Source: Myxococcota bacterium (GTDB lineage: Bacteria; Myxococcota; B64-G9). Taken from it: a stretch of DNA of 64,000 nucleotides. The DNA lies in contig JAKLGA010000014.1 in the NCBI GenBank assembly GCA_022710975.1, positions 147,723 through 211,722 on the forward strand. The letters run 5' to 3'. How positions within the stretch are numbered: position 1 is the stretch's first letter; each line of letters opens with the position of its first letter. Shown here piece after piece: positions 27,593-35,006 of the stretch. Below the pieces are notes generated by a model. The model was given only the letters and a program-made list of their open reading frames with translations. It was not told the DNA's origin and ran no database searches. Position numbers and translations under genes: made by a program.

Positions 27593-29680
27593 ATGAGGAG
27601 CTGGTTCTGGACCAGGAACGTGCTCGCCCTGGCGGCGGTGCTGGCCGTGGGCTGCAGCGACTCCCTGGTGGGCGAGGGCGGGTTCTGCGACGCCACCTCC
27701 GACTGCCAGGCGGGCCTGGAGTGCGAGCAGAACACCTGTGTGCAACCGCACACCGACGAGTGCGTGCCCGCCTGCGGGGCTCTCGAGGTGTGCGTGAGCG
27801 GCCAGTGCCGGCCCATCGACGTGGGCCCGGACAAGGATGGCGACGGCATCCCCGCCACCAACGACTGCGACGATCTCGACGCCTTCATCCACCCCGGCGA
27901 CGAGACCCTGGGCATCCAGCCCGGGTTCGAGTACTGCGACGGGCAGGACAACGACTGCGACGGCGCGACCGACGAGGACTGCTGGGCCTGCGAGCAGGGC
28001 ACCTTCCAGCCCTGCGGCACGGACGTGGGCGCCTGCACCTCGGGCACCCAGACCTGCGACGCCGGGACCTGGGGCGCCTGCTCGGGCCAGGGCCCGGTGG
28101 CCGAGACCCCGGACGAGGTGGACAACGACTGCGACGGCGTGACCGACGAGGACCTGCCCTGCCTGGCAGGCTCGCAGCGCGCCTGCCAGGAGGCCCAGGG
28201 CACCTGCCAGCCCGGCCAGCAGTCGTGTCAGGAGGACGGCACCTGGAGCACCTGCGAGGACGGCGTCCCCCCCAGGCCCGAGGAGTGTGACGGCCTGGAC
28301 AACGACTGCGACGGGCTGACCGACGAGGGCTTCATGCTCACCCAGGCCTGCACCGGCAGCGGCCAGTGCGGCGCGGGCACGATCGAGTGCGCCGGCCCGT
28401 TCGAGACCCGCTGCAGCACGGATCCGGGCGGCTCCCAGGATCAGGCCCGGCCGGAGACCTGCGACGGGCAGGACAACGACTGCGACGGCGCGGCCGACGA
28501 GGACTTCCACTGCGCCATCCCCGACCAGGCCGCCATCGGCGCGGCCTGCATCGGGGTCGGCATGTGCGGGGCCGGCGTGTGCGAGTGCCAGGGCACCAGC
28601 CAGGCCGTGTGCTCCTCGGACCCGGGCGGCAGTCAGGACCACTCCATGGCCGAGATCTGCGACCGCGCGGACAACGACTGCGACGGCCAGGCGGACGAGG
28701 ACTTCCTGACCGGCACGGCCTGCGACGGCATCGGCGAGTGCGGGCAGGGCATCCTGGAGTGCGCCGGCACCAGCACCACCCGCTGCTCCACGGATCCCAC
28801 CGGATCGGCGCCCGAGAGCGTGCCGGAGATCTGCGACGGCCGGGACAACGACTGCGACGGCAGCCTCGATGACGGTTTCGAGATCGGCGCGCCCTGCGAC
28901 GGCGTGGGCGAGTGCGGCGCGGGCGCGATCGAGTGCCTGACCACCGAGGCGACCATCTGCAGCACCAACCCGGGCGGCACGCAGTTCACCCTGGTGGACG
29001 AGGTGTGCGACGGGCTGGACAACGACTGCGACGGACAGCCCGACAACGGCGAGGATCAGGTCCTGTGCGCTCCGCTGCCGGGCCACGTGACCATCGCCAG
29101 CTGCGTGACCGGCGCCTGCCGCGTGCTGAATCCCATCACCGACTGCGAGGATGGGTTCTGGGACCTCGACGGGCAGTGGGCCAACGGCTGCGAGCAGCAG
29201 CTCGACGACGGCCCCGGCTTCGTGTGGCCCAACACCTGCGACGGCGGCTTCCGCCTGACCGCGGTGCGCGACTACCCGGCCATGGGCCAGACCAGCGTGC
29301 ACGGCAACCTGGTCCCGGCCGGCGACGAGGACTGGTTCGTGATCTCCGCCGAGGACGAGACCGCCAACGACGATCTCCTGGCGGGCGACCGCTGCGACAA
29401 CTTCCTGCTGCGCATCCGGCTCGGGCAGGACGGCGCCCCGGACACCCCGCCCGCGGGCGTGATCCTCGACGTGAAGGTCAACGGCTGCGCGGACACGAGC
29501 TGCAACGCGGACACCGTCTACTCCTTCGAGTCCTCGGAGTGCCCCTGCATCCCGGACGCCCAGAACCGGCCCGGCACGGCCTGCACCGACAACAGCCGCG
29601 AGGTGTACATCCACGTCTACTCCGCCAGCGGCCAGGCGGTGAGCCAGCCCTACCTGCTGACCATCACCAACGGCAGCTGA
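27593..29680 (+). CDS. MopE-type putative metal-binding lipoprotein (longer paralogue)
   Basis: A 695-aa lipoprotein with a good lipobox (LAVGC, Cys about 20), then CDATSDCQAGLECEQNTC and a DKDGDGIPATNDCDDLDAFIHPGD MopE block. Seven CDGxDNDCDGxxDE-type motifs follow at 40-70 residue spacing, separated by CxGxGxCGxGxxEC segments that read like repeats of one module. The last ~150 residues hold the same GDEDWFVISAEDE beta domain as the paralogue at 24389. SD GGAGG precedes the ATG at 27593; a GTG one codon upstream is also possible. It ends 3 bp from the convergent ispA gene. Confidence 0.78.
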   Translation: MRSWFWTRNVLALAAVLAVGCSDSLVGEGGFCDATSDCQAGLECEQNTCVQPHTDECVPACGALEVCVSGQCRPIDVGPDKDGDGIPATNDCDDLDAFIHPGDETLGIQPGFEYCDGQDNDCDGATDEDCWACEQGTFQPCGTDVGACTSGTQTCDAGTWGACSGQGPVAETPDEVDNDCDGVTDEDLPCLAGSQRACQEAQGTCQPGQQSCQEDGTWSTCEDGVPPRPEECDGLDNDCDGLTDEGFMLTQACTGSGQCGAGTIECAGPFETRCSTDPGGSQDQARPETCDGQDNDCDGAADEDFHCAIPDQAAIGAACIGVGMCGAGVCECQGTSQAVCSSDPGGSQDHSMAEICDRADNDCDGQADEDFLTGTACDGIGECGQGILECAGTSTTRCSTDPTGSAPESVPEICDGRDNDCDGSLDDGFEIGAPCDGVGECGAGAIECLTTEATICSTNPGGTQFTLVDEVCDGLDNDCDGQPDNGEDQVLCAPLPGHVTIASCVTGACRVLNPITDCEDGFWDLDGQWANGCEQQLDDGPGFVWPNTCDGGFRLTAVRDYPAMGQTSVHGNLVPAGDEDWFVISAEDETANDDLLAGDRCDNFLLRIRLGQDGAPDTPPAGVILDVKVNGCADTSCNADTVYSFESSECPCIPDAQNRPGTACTDNSREVYIHVYSASGQAVSQPYLLTITNGS

Positions 29681-29683
29681 CGG

Positions 29684-30589
29684 TCACGCGCCCAGGCGAG
29701 CCTGCACCCGATCCACGATCGACAGGAGGGCCTGGGCGCGCTCCCCGAACGGGAGGAGCGCGGCGCGGGCCTCCGCGAGGAGCGCCTGCCCGCGCGCCCG
29801 GGAGGCGGGCAGCCCCGCCAGGAGCGGGTGCAGGCGCCTGAGCCTGGCCTGATCGCTGGTGGTCGGGCGGCCCAGGCTGGCCTCGTCCCCGGTGAAGCTC
29901 AGCACGTCGTCGGCCACCTGGAATGCCAGGCCCAGGGCCCGGCCGGCCCGGCCGAGCGCCAGGAGCGCGGGCTCCCCGGCCCGCGCCGCCAGAGCGCCCA
30001 GCTCGAGCGCGGCCACCAGCAGGCAAGCGGTCTTGCGCAGGTGGATGGACTCCACCTCGGCCAGCGGCAGCGCCCGCCCGTCCCAGGGCCGCACGTCGTC
30101 GGCCTGGCCGCCCACCATGCCCGCCGGGCCCGCGGCCGCAGCCAGGAGGCCGACGGCGCGCGCGGCGCGTTCGTCCGGGAAGGCCCGGGCCAGCGCCTCG
30201 AAGGCCAGGCTGAGCAGGCCATCGCCGGCCAGGATGGCCAGGGCCTCGCCGAAGCGCCTGTGGCAGGTGGGCTGCCCCCGGCGGAGGTCGTCGTCGTCCA
30301 TGGCCGGCAGGTCGTCGTGCACCAGGGAGTAGGCGTGCACCAGCTCCAGCGCGCAGCCCGCCTCGAGCGCCAGCCCGGGCTCGGCCCCGGTCGCCTCGGC
30401 GGCGGCCATGGCCAGCAGCGGCCGGAGCCGCTTGCCTCCCCCCAGCAGCGCGTAGCGCATGGCCTCGGCCAGGTCCGGGGGGCAGCCCGGGCGCGCGGCC
30501 AGGGCGTCCATCCAGCCCGCCAGGCAGCCCTCCACCCGCTCCCGCCAGGCCTCCAGGCGCGCGGGCCCCGCCTCCCCGGTCTCGCTCAC
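29684..30589 (-). CDS. ispA: Polyprenyl (farnesyl/geranylgeranyl-type) diphosphate synthase
   Basis: A 301-aa IspA-like trans-isoprenyl diphosphate synthase. It has GGGKRLRPLLAMAA, the first Asp-rich motif in HDDLPAMDDDDLRRG, CHRRFGEALAILAGDGLL, and the second Asp region FQVADDVLSFTGD. The second motif reads DDVLS rather than DDxxD, so its last acidic residue is missing. It makes C15-C20 prenyl diphosphates for quinones and undecaprenol. The GTG start overlaps the degenerate receiver gene by 4 bp. It follows xseA-xseB as in many proteobacteria, but dxs, which normally follows, is displaced. Confidence 0.88.
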   Translation of the reverse strand: MSETGEAGPARLEAWRERVEGCLAGWMDALAARPGCPPDLAEAMRYALLGGGKRLRPLLAMAAAEATGAEPGLALEAGCALELVHAYSLVHDDLPAMDDDDLRRGQPTCHRRFGEALAILAGDGLLSLAFEALARAFPDERAARAVGLLAAAAGPAGMVGGQADDVRPWDGRALPLAEVESIHLRKTACLLVAALELGALAARAGEPALLALGRAGRALGLAFQVADDVLSFTGDEASLGRPTTSDQARLRRLHPLLAGLPASRARGQALLAEARAALLPFGERAQALLSIVDRVQARLGA

Positions 30590-30957
30590 CGGGGCTCCAG
30601 CAGCTCGCCCAGCGCGGCCAGCACGCTGCCCGGCGCGCCGTCCGAGTCCAGGCAGCGGTCGCAGCCCGACTCGAGCGCCCGGGCGGCGGGGGCGCGCGCG
30701 CCCAGCAGCAGCACCGGCAGGTGGCCGAAGGCCGGCGAGCGCTTGAGCGAGCGGCACAGGGCGTAGCAGTCGGTCCAGGCCTGGCGGGTCTCGAGCAGCA
30801 CCGCGTCGGGGCGATCCACCTGCAGCCGGCTGACCAGGCGGACCGGGCTGGGCGCGTCCCAGACCGTGTAGCCGGCGCCCTCCAGGGCGCGCCGCAGGGC
30901 GGTCCGGGAGGGCGGGTGATCGTTCACCATGAGCACGGCCGGCCGTCGGGTGGTCAT
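30586..30957 (-). CDS. Degenerate receiver (pseudo-receiver) domain protein
   Basis: A stand-alone 123-aa protein with the beta-alpha repeat layout of a CheY-like domain (AVLMVNDHPPSRTALRRALEGAGY, then DAVLLETRQAWTDCYALCRSLK). The key residues differ. The acidic pair before the first loop is ND, the phosphoacceptor Asp position is Glu (in LLETRQ), and the C-terminal conserved Lys is not found (GCDRCLDSD). It is therefore unlikely to be phosphorylated in the normal way, and the Glu could mimic the phosphorylated state. It lies 15 bp after xseB and overlaps ispA by 4 bp, an unexpected regulator inside this operon. Confidence 0.7.
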   Translation of the reverse strand: MTTRRPAVLMVNDHPPSRTALRRALEGAGYTVWDAPSPVRLVSRLQVDRPDAVLLETRQAWTDCYALCRSLKRSPAFGHLPVLLLGARAPAARALESGCDRCLDSDGAPGSVLAALGELLEPR

Positions 30958-30972
30958 GGACGCGCTCCTCCT

Positions 30973-31272
30973 TCAGGACTCCTCGGACTCCTCGGACTCC
31001 TCGGACTCGTCGGAGGCGAACTCCTCCTCGCGCTCCTCCCCGTCCGCCTCCACCAGCACGGCCACGCGCTGTTCGGCGGCGTCCAGCCGGGCCATGCCCG
31101 CGCGGGTGAGCGCCACGCCCTCCTCGAACAGGGCCACCGAGCGCTCCAGGGGCTGCTCGCCCTTCTCCAGCTCGGCCACGATGGCCTGCAGGCGCTCGAG
31201 CAACGACTCGAAGCTCGGGCCGCCGTCGGCCGCGGTCGTGGGGGACGATGGCTTGCTCTTCCTGGGCGTCAT
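30973..31272 (-). CDS. xseB: Exodeoxyribonuclease VII small subunit
   Basis: A 99-aa protein whose core (SFESLLERLQAIVAELEKGE, then LERSVALFEEGVALTRAG) is the standard XseB helical hairpin. It assembles with XseA into the single-strand DNA exonuclease. The family is usually 60-85 residues. This one has an extra acidic tail ending in a (SEE)n run, encoded by 9-bp tandem repeats just before the stop. It follows xseA by 45 bp. Confidence 0.9.
   Translation of the reverse strand: MTPRKSKPSSPTTAADGGPSFESLLERLQAIVAELEKGEQPLERSVALFEEGVALTRAGMARLDAAEQRVAVLVEADGEEREEEFASDESEESEESEES
30976..31011 (-). repeat. 9-bp tandem repeat at the 3' end of xseB
   Basis: Four 9-bp units (ggactcctc on the + strand; the last has one change) run 30976-31011 and encode the Ser-Glu-Glu tail of XseB on the - strand. 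The array ends one codon from the stop and is a likely site of copy-number change. Confidence 0.85.
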
Positions 31273-31317
31273 GGCAGGCTCCTCGCGCGTCCTGTCTACC
31301 CTGGCCCGCCGGGCCGG

Positions 31318-32763
31318 TCAAGGGCGGGGCTCGCCCGGATCCTCGTCCGGGGGCGGATGGGTGCGCTCGACCCGCACCGAGAGCTCGCCGCGGTGGAGCC
31401 GCAGGCGCAGGCCGTCTCCCGGGGCGACCTGATCCCAGGCGCGCACCGCGCGGCCGTCCGCATCCAGCGCCAGGCTGTACCCGCGGGCCAGCACGGCCAG
31501 CGGGCTGTGGGCCGTGAGCGCGGCCTGGGTCGCCAGCAGCCCGAACCGCCGCTGCCCGAGCGAGCTGCGCGCCGAGGCCCGCAGGCGGCCGCCCAGCTCC
31601 TCCAGCCGCGCCCGGTCGGCCGCCAGGCGGGCGCGCGGCTCCCGCGCGGCCAGCCTGAGCCGCAGGTCGGTCAAGCGCCGGTGCGCCTCGCCGAGCCTGC
31701 GCCGGGCCGCCGCGGCCAGCTGGCGGCTGGACTCGTCCAGGCGCAGGCGGTGGGCGGCCAGCGCCAGGCGCGGGTCGCGCAGCTCCTGGCCGGTCTCGAG
31801 CAGCTCCCGGTGGGCCCGGACCAGGCGCGCGAGCAGGAGCCGCCGGGCCTCGAGGAGCGGCGCCCGCAGCAGGGCCTCGAGGCCCTCGCGGTCGGGCGTC
31901 ACCAGCTCGGCCGCGGCGCTGGGGGTGGGGGCGCGCAGGTCCGCGGCCAGGTCGGACAGCACCACGTCCACCTCGTGCCCCACGGCCGAGATGACCGGCA
32001 CGCGGCTGCGGGCCACGGCCCGCACGACCGCCTCCTCGTTGAAGGCCCACAGGTCCTCGGCCGAGCCGCCCCCGCGCCCGACGATGAGCACGTCGCAGCG
32101 GCGGCCATCGCCCAGCCGGTCCACCGCCCGGGCGATCTCGAGGGCGGCGCCCTCGCCCTGCACCCGGGTCGGGGCGAGCAGCACGGGCAGCGCAGGGTTC
32201 CGGCGCCGCAGCACGCGCAGGATGTCGCGCAGCGCGGCGCCGGTCGGGCTGGTCACCACCCCGACGCGCCTGGGGATCCGCGGCAGCGGCCTGCGCCTGG
32301 CCGGATCGAACAGCCCCTCGGCCTCCAGCCGGGCCTTGAGCTCCCTGAAGCGCAGCTCCAGCGCCCCGGCCCCGGTCGGCACCAGCTCCTCGACGAGGAG
32401 CTGGAAACGCCCGCGGGCCTCGAACAGGGTCAGTCGTCCGCGCGCCAGCACGGCGGTGCCCTCGGGGGGCAGCCCCTGGCGCAACCGCATGAGCGACATG
32501 CGGAACATGACCGCAGGCAGCACCGCGCGATCGTCCTTCAGGCTGAAGTACGCGTGCCCGGAGCTGGCCACGGTGAGGCCCGAGAGCTCACCGGTCACCA
32601 GGACCTCCCGGTAGCGGTCCTCCAGCGCTTGACGCACCAGGCCAACGATCTCGGAGACGGTGAAGGCACGCGGCTCCTCGCCGGCCGGCGGACCGGAGCG
32701 GCGCCCGGGTCCCGAGAACAGGTCCACCTGGACCCCGCGCTTCTTCCTTCCGTGCTCGGCCAC
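31318..32763 (-). CDS. xseA: Exodeoxyribonuclease VII large subunit
   Basis: A 481-aa protein with an N-terminal OB-fold (FTVSEIVGLVRQALEDRYREVLVTGELSG, HAYFSLKD) and the nuclease core. The core includes RRVGVVTSPTGAALRDIL, DVLIVGRGGGSAEDLWAFN and RVPVISAVGHEVDVVLSDLAADLRAPTPSAAAEL. It degrades single-stranded DNA from both ends together with XseB. The length is normal for the family. The start is GTG at 32763, read divergently from kup with its own promoter. Confidence 0.93.
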   Translation of the reverse strand: MAEHGRKKRGVQVDLFSGPGRRSGPPAGEEPRAFTVSEIVGLVRQALEDRYREVLVTGELSGLTVASSGHAYFSLKDDRAVLPAVMFRMSLMRLRQGLPPEGTAVLARGRLTLFEARGRFQLLVEELVPTGAGALELRFRELKARLEAEGLFDPARRRPLPRIPRRVGVVTSPTGAALRDILRVLRRRNPALPVLLAPTRVQGEGAALEIARAVDRLGDGRRCDVLIVGRGGGSAEDLWAFNEEAVVRAVARSRVPVISAVGHEVDVVLSDLAADLRAPTPSAAAELVTPDREGLEALLRAPLLEARRLLLARLVRAHRELLETGQELRDPRLALAAHRLRLDESSRQLAAAARRRLGEAHRRLTDLRLRLAAREPRARLAADRARLEELGGRLRASARSSLGQRRFGLLATQAALTAHSPLAVLARGYSLALDADGRAVRAWDQVAPGDGLRLRLHRGELSVRVERTHPPPDEDPGEPRP

Positions 32764-32781
32764 CCGCCACCTCGTGCGGCG

Positions 32782-32810
32782 AGAATAGGCTCAACCCCTC
32801 GGGTGCGCAA
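32782..32810 (-). promoter_or_regulatory. sigma70-type promoter for xseA-xseB-ispA
   Basis: On the - strand: TTGCGC (32810-32805), a 17-bp spacer and TATTCT (32787-32782), 18 bp upstream of the xseA GTG. Confidence 0.45.
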
Positions 32811-32826
32811 CGTTTTTCCGCCGGGC

Positions 32827-32854
32827 TTGACTTCGGAGGGGCAGGAGGTATCTT
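32827..32854 (+). promoter_or_regulatory. sigma70-type promoter for kup
   Basis: TTGACT (32827-32832), a 16-bp spacer and TATCTT (32849-32854), about 80 bp before the kup ATG. It is back-to-back with the xseA promoter in a 171-bp divergent gap. Confidence 0.5.
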
Positions 32855-32934
32855 GCGTGCCCCAAGAGAGGTCCATCAGGGCCAGGCGCCCTCGCTTGCC
32901 TGCCTGGCCTCACCCCGAGGAGCAGAGCAGCCCA

Positions 32935-34950
32935 ATGACCCCGGTCCCGCGCCAGGCACGACTGTTTCCGCTGGCCCTCGGGGCGCTGGGCGTGGTGTAC
33001 GGCGACATCGGCACGAGCCCGCTGTACGCCATGAAGGAGACCTTCTTCGGGACCCACCCCCTGTCCCGCTCCCTGCCCGAGGTGCTGGGCATCCTATCCC
33101 TCGTGTTCTGGGCGCTGACCCTGGTGGTCAGCCTCAAGTACCTGATCTTCATCCTGCAGGCCGATCACAACGGCGAGGGTGGCGTGTTCGCGCTGATCGC
33201 CCAGATCAGGGGCCAGGGTGGCCCGGGCCCGGGTTCGGGCCCTGGCAAGGCCCGGCGCCGGGGCTGGATCATCGGCGTGATCCTGCTCGGCGCCGCCCTG
33301 ATCTACGGCGAGGGGATCATCACCCCGGCCATCTCGGTGCTGTCGGCCTACGAGGGCCTGAAGGTGGCCACCACCGCCCTCCAGCCGCTGGTCGTGCCGC
33401 TCACCCTGGTCACCCTGCTGCTGCTGTTCCTGTTCCAGCGGGTGGGCACGGGCCGGGTGGGCCGGGCCTTCGGCCCGATCATGACGCTGTGGTTCCTGGT
33501 GATCGGCGCGGCGGGCGTCTACTGGTTCGTCCGCCACCCGGAGCTCATCCAGGCCGTGGACCCGCGCTGGGCCGTGCGCCTGCTCGCCACCCACGGCCTC
33601 GACAGCCTGTGGGTGCTGGGCGCGGTGGTGCTGGCCATCACCGGCTGCGAGGCGCTGTACGCCGATCTCGGCCACTTCGGCCGGAGACCCATCCGCCTGG
33701 CCTGGTTCGGCCTGGCCTACCCGGCGCTGCTGCTCAACTACTTCGGGCAGGGCGCGCGGCTGCTCGAGCCGGGCGCCATCCCGCAGAACCACGTGTTCTT
33801 CAGCCTGTTCCCCCAGGAGCCCTGGATCCTGTACCCCGTGGTGGCGCTGGCGGCCCTGGCCACGGTGATCGCCTCCCAGGCGCTCATCTCGGGCGCCTTC
33901 AGCCTGACCCGCCAGGCCATGGCGCTCGGCTACTTCCCGCGCCTGGCCATCGTCAACACCTCGGCGGCCATGCCCGGCCAGGTCTACATGCCCGGGGTGA
34001 ACTGGCTGCTGTTCGCGGGCTGCGCGCTGCTGGTGGTCTCCTTCCAGTCCTCGTCGAAGCTGGCCGCGGCCTACGGCGTGGCGGTCACCGGCACCATGAC
34101 CATCACCACCTTCGCCTTCTACCACGTGGCCCGCGGCTGGGGCTGGCGCGCCTGGGTGGCCGGGCCGCTGTGCGCCGCGCTGCTGCTGGTGGATCTGGCC
34201 TTCTTCACCTCGACCTCGGTCAAGTTCGTCCAGGGCGGCTGGATCCCGCTGGTCATCGCCGCGGGCCTGTACCTGCTCATGCGCACCTGGCAGTGGGGCC
34301 GGGCGCTCCTGGCCCAGGCCTACGCCCGCTTCCCGCGCATGGGCCTGACCCGGCTGGTCGAGCTCAAGCAGCAGCTCATCGACAGCCCCGAGCGGCGCGT
34401 GGCCTACGCCGGCCGCACCCTGGCCGAGGTGGACCGGGCCATCGTGTTCCTGACCTCGCGGGCCTTCCCCACCCCGGATGATCCCTGCCCGGTGGGGGTG
34501 CGCATCTTCATGAAGCGCACCGGCGCGCTGCCCAAGCACGTCACGCTCCTGCACGTGGACCAGCAGAGCCGGCCCTACGTGCCGGAGGAGGAGCGGCACA
34601 CGGTGGTGCAGCTCGGGGGCCGGGTGGTCTCGGTGCACGCCCGGTACGGCTACATGGAGCCGCCGGACGTGCCGGCGCTGCTGCTCGAGCTCAAGAAGCG
34701 GGGCCTGATCAAGATCAACCAGAAGCGCTGGACCGTGCAGACCGGCGAGGAGGAGATCCTGCTGGAGGCCGATCTGCCCACGCTGCGCCGGCTGGCCATG
34801 CGCTTCTTCCAGCTCATCCTGCGCATCTCCACCCCGGCCGACCGCTACTTCGGCCTGCGGGAGTACGCCGGCCGGGCCAAGACGGTGGTGCCCATCCAGG
34901 TGGGCGCCCAGGGCTCGCGCATCGTGATCTTCGACGACGTCGCCGACTAG
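32935..34950 (+). CDS. kup: KUP/HAK family potassium uptake transporter
   Basis: A 671-aa inner-membrane K+ transporter, proton-coupled in characterised members. The signature GVVYGDIGTSPLYAMKE is at residues ~18-34, followed by twelve predicted helices including GEGGVFALIAQI, LIYGEGIITPAISVLSAYEGL, ITGCEALYADLGHFG, and LNYFGQGA. The C-terminal ~200-residue soluble domain has the family's PxVGVRIFMKRTGALPKH-type pattern. The length is slightly above E. coli Kup (622). The ATG at 32935 is chosen because it starts just before the signature region and follows GAGGAG about 11 nt upstream. Confidence 0.92.
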   Translation: MTPVPRQARLFPLALGALGVVYGDIGTSPLYAMKETFFGTHPLSRSLPEVLGILSLVFWALTLVVSLKYLIFILQADHNGEGGVFALIAQIRGQGGPGPGSGPGKARRRGWIIGVILLGAALIYGEGIITPAISVLSAYEGLKVATTALQPLVVPLTLVTLLLLFLFQRVGTGRVGRAFGPIMTLWFLVIGAAGVYWFVRHPELIQAVDPRWAVRLLATHGLDSLWVLGAVVLAITGCEALYADLGHFGRRPIRLAWFGLAYPALLLNYFGQGARLLEPGAIPQNHVFFSLFPQEPWILYPVVALAALATVIASQALISGAFSLTRQAMALGYFPRLAIVNTSAAMPGQVYMPGVNWLLFAGCALLVVSFQSSSKLAAAYGVAVTGTMTITTFAFYHVARGWGWRAWVAGPLCAALLLVDLAFFTSTSVKFVQGGWIPLVIAAGLYLLMRTWQWGRALLAQAYARFPRMGLTRLVELKQQLIDSPERRVAYAGRTLAEVDRAIVFLTSRAFPTPDDPCPVGVRIFMKRTGALPKHVTLLHVDQQSRPYVPEEERHTVVQLGGRVVSVHARYGYMEPPDVPALLLELKKRGLIKINQKRWTVQTGEEEILLEADLPTLRRLAMRFFQLILRISTPADRYFGLREYAGRAKTVVPIQVGAQGSRIVIFDDVAD

Positions 34951-34967
34951 GGCTGGCGGGGCCGCGC

Positions 34968-34997
34968 TTGACAGCCCGGCCCCCGGCCTGCTAGCGA
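34968..34997 (+). promoter_or_regulatory. Candidate promoter before the PilN/PilP-like composite gene
   Basis: TTGACA (34968-34973), an 18-bp spacer and TAGCGA (34992-34997). The TTG start at 35007 would then lie only a few bases after the transcription start, giving an almost leaderless message. This agrees with the lack of a clear SD. Confidence 0.35.
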
Positions 34998-35006
34998 GCA
35001 ACCGGA

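Noticed and set aside
32855..32934. Riboswitch (for example c-di-AMP type) in the kup leader
   Set aside because: The leader is only about 75 nt and I see none of the conserved core sequence or multi-helix structure needed.
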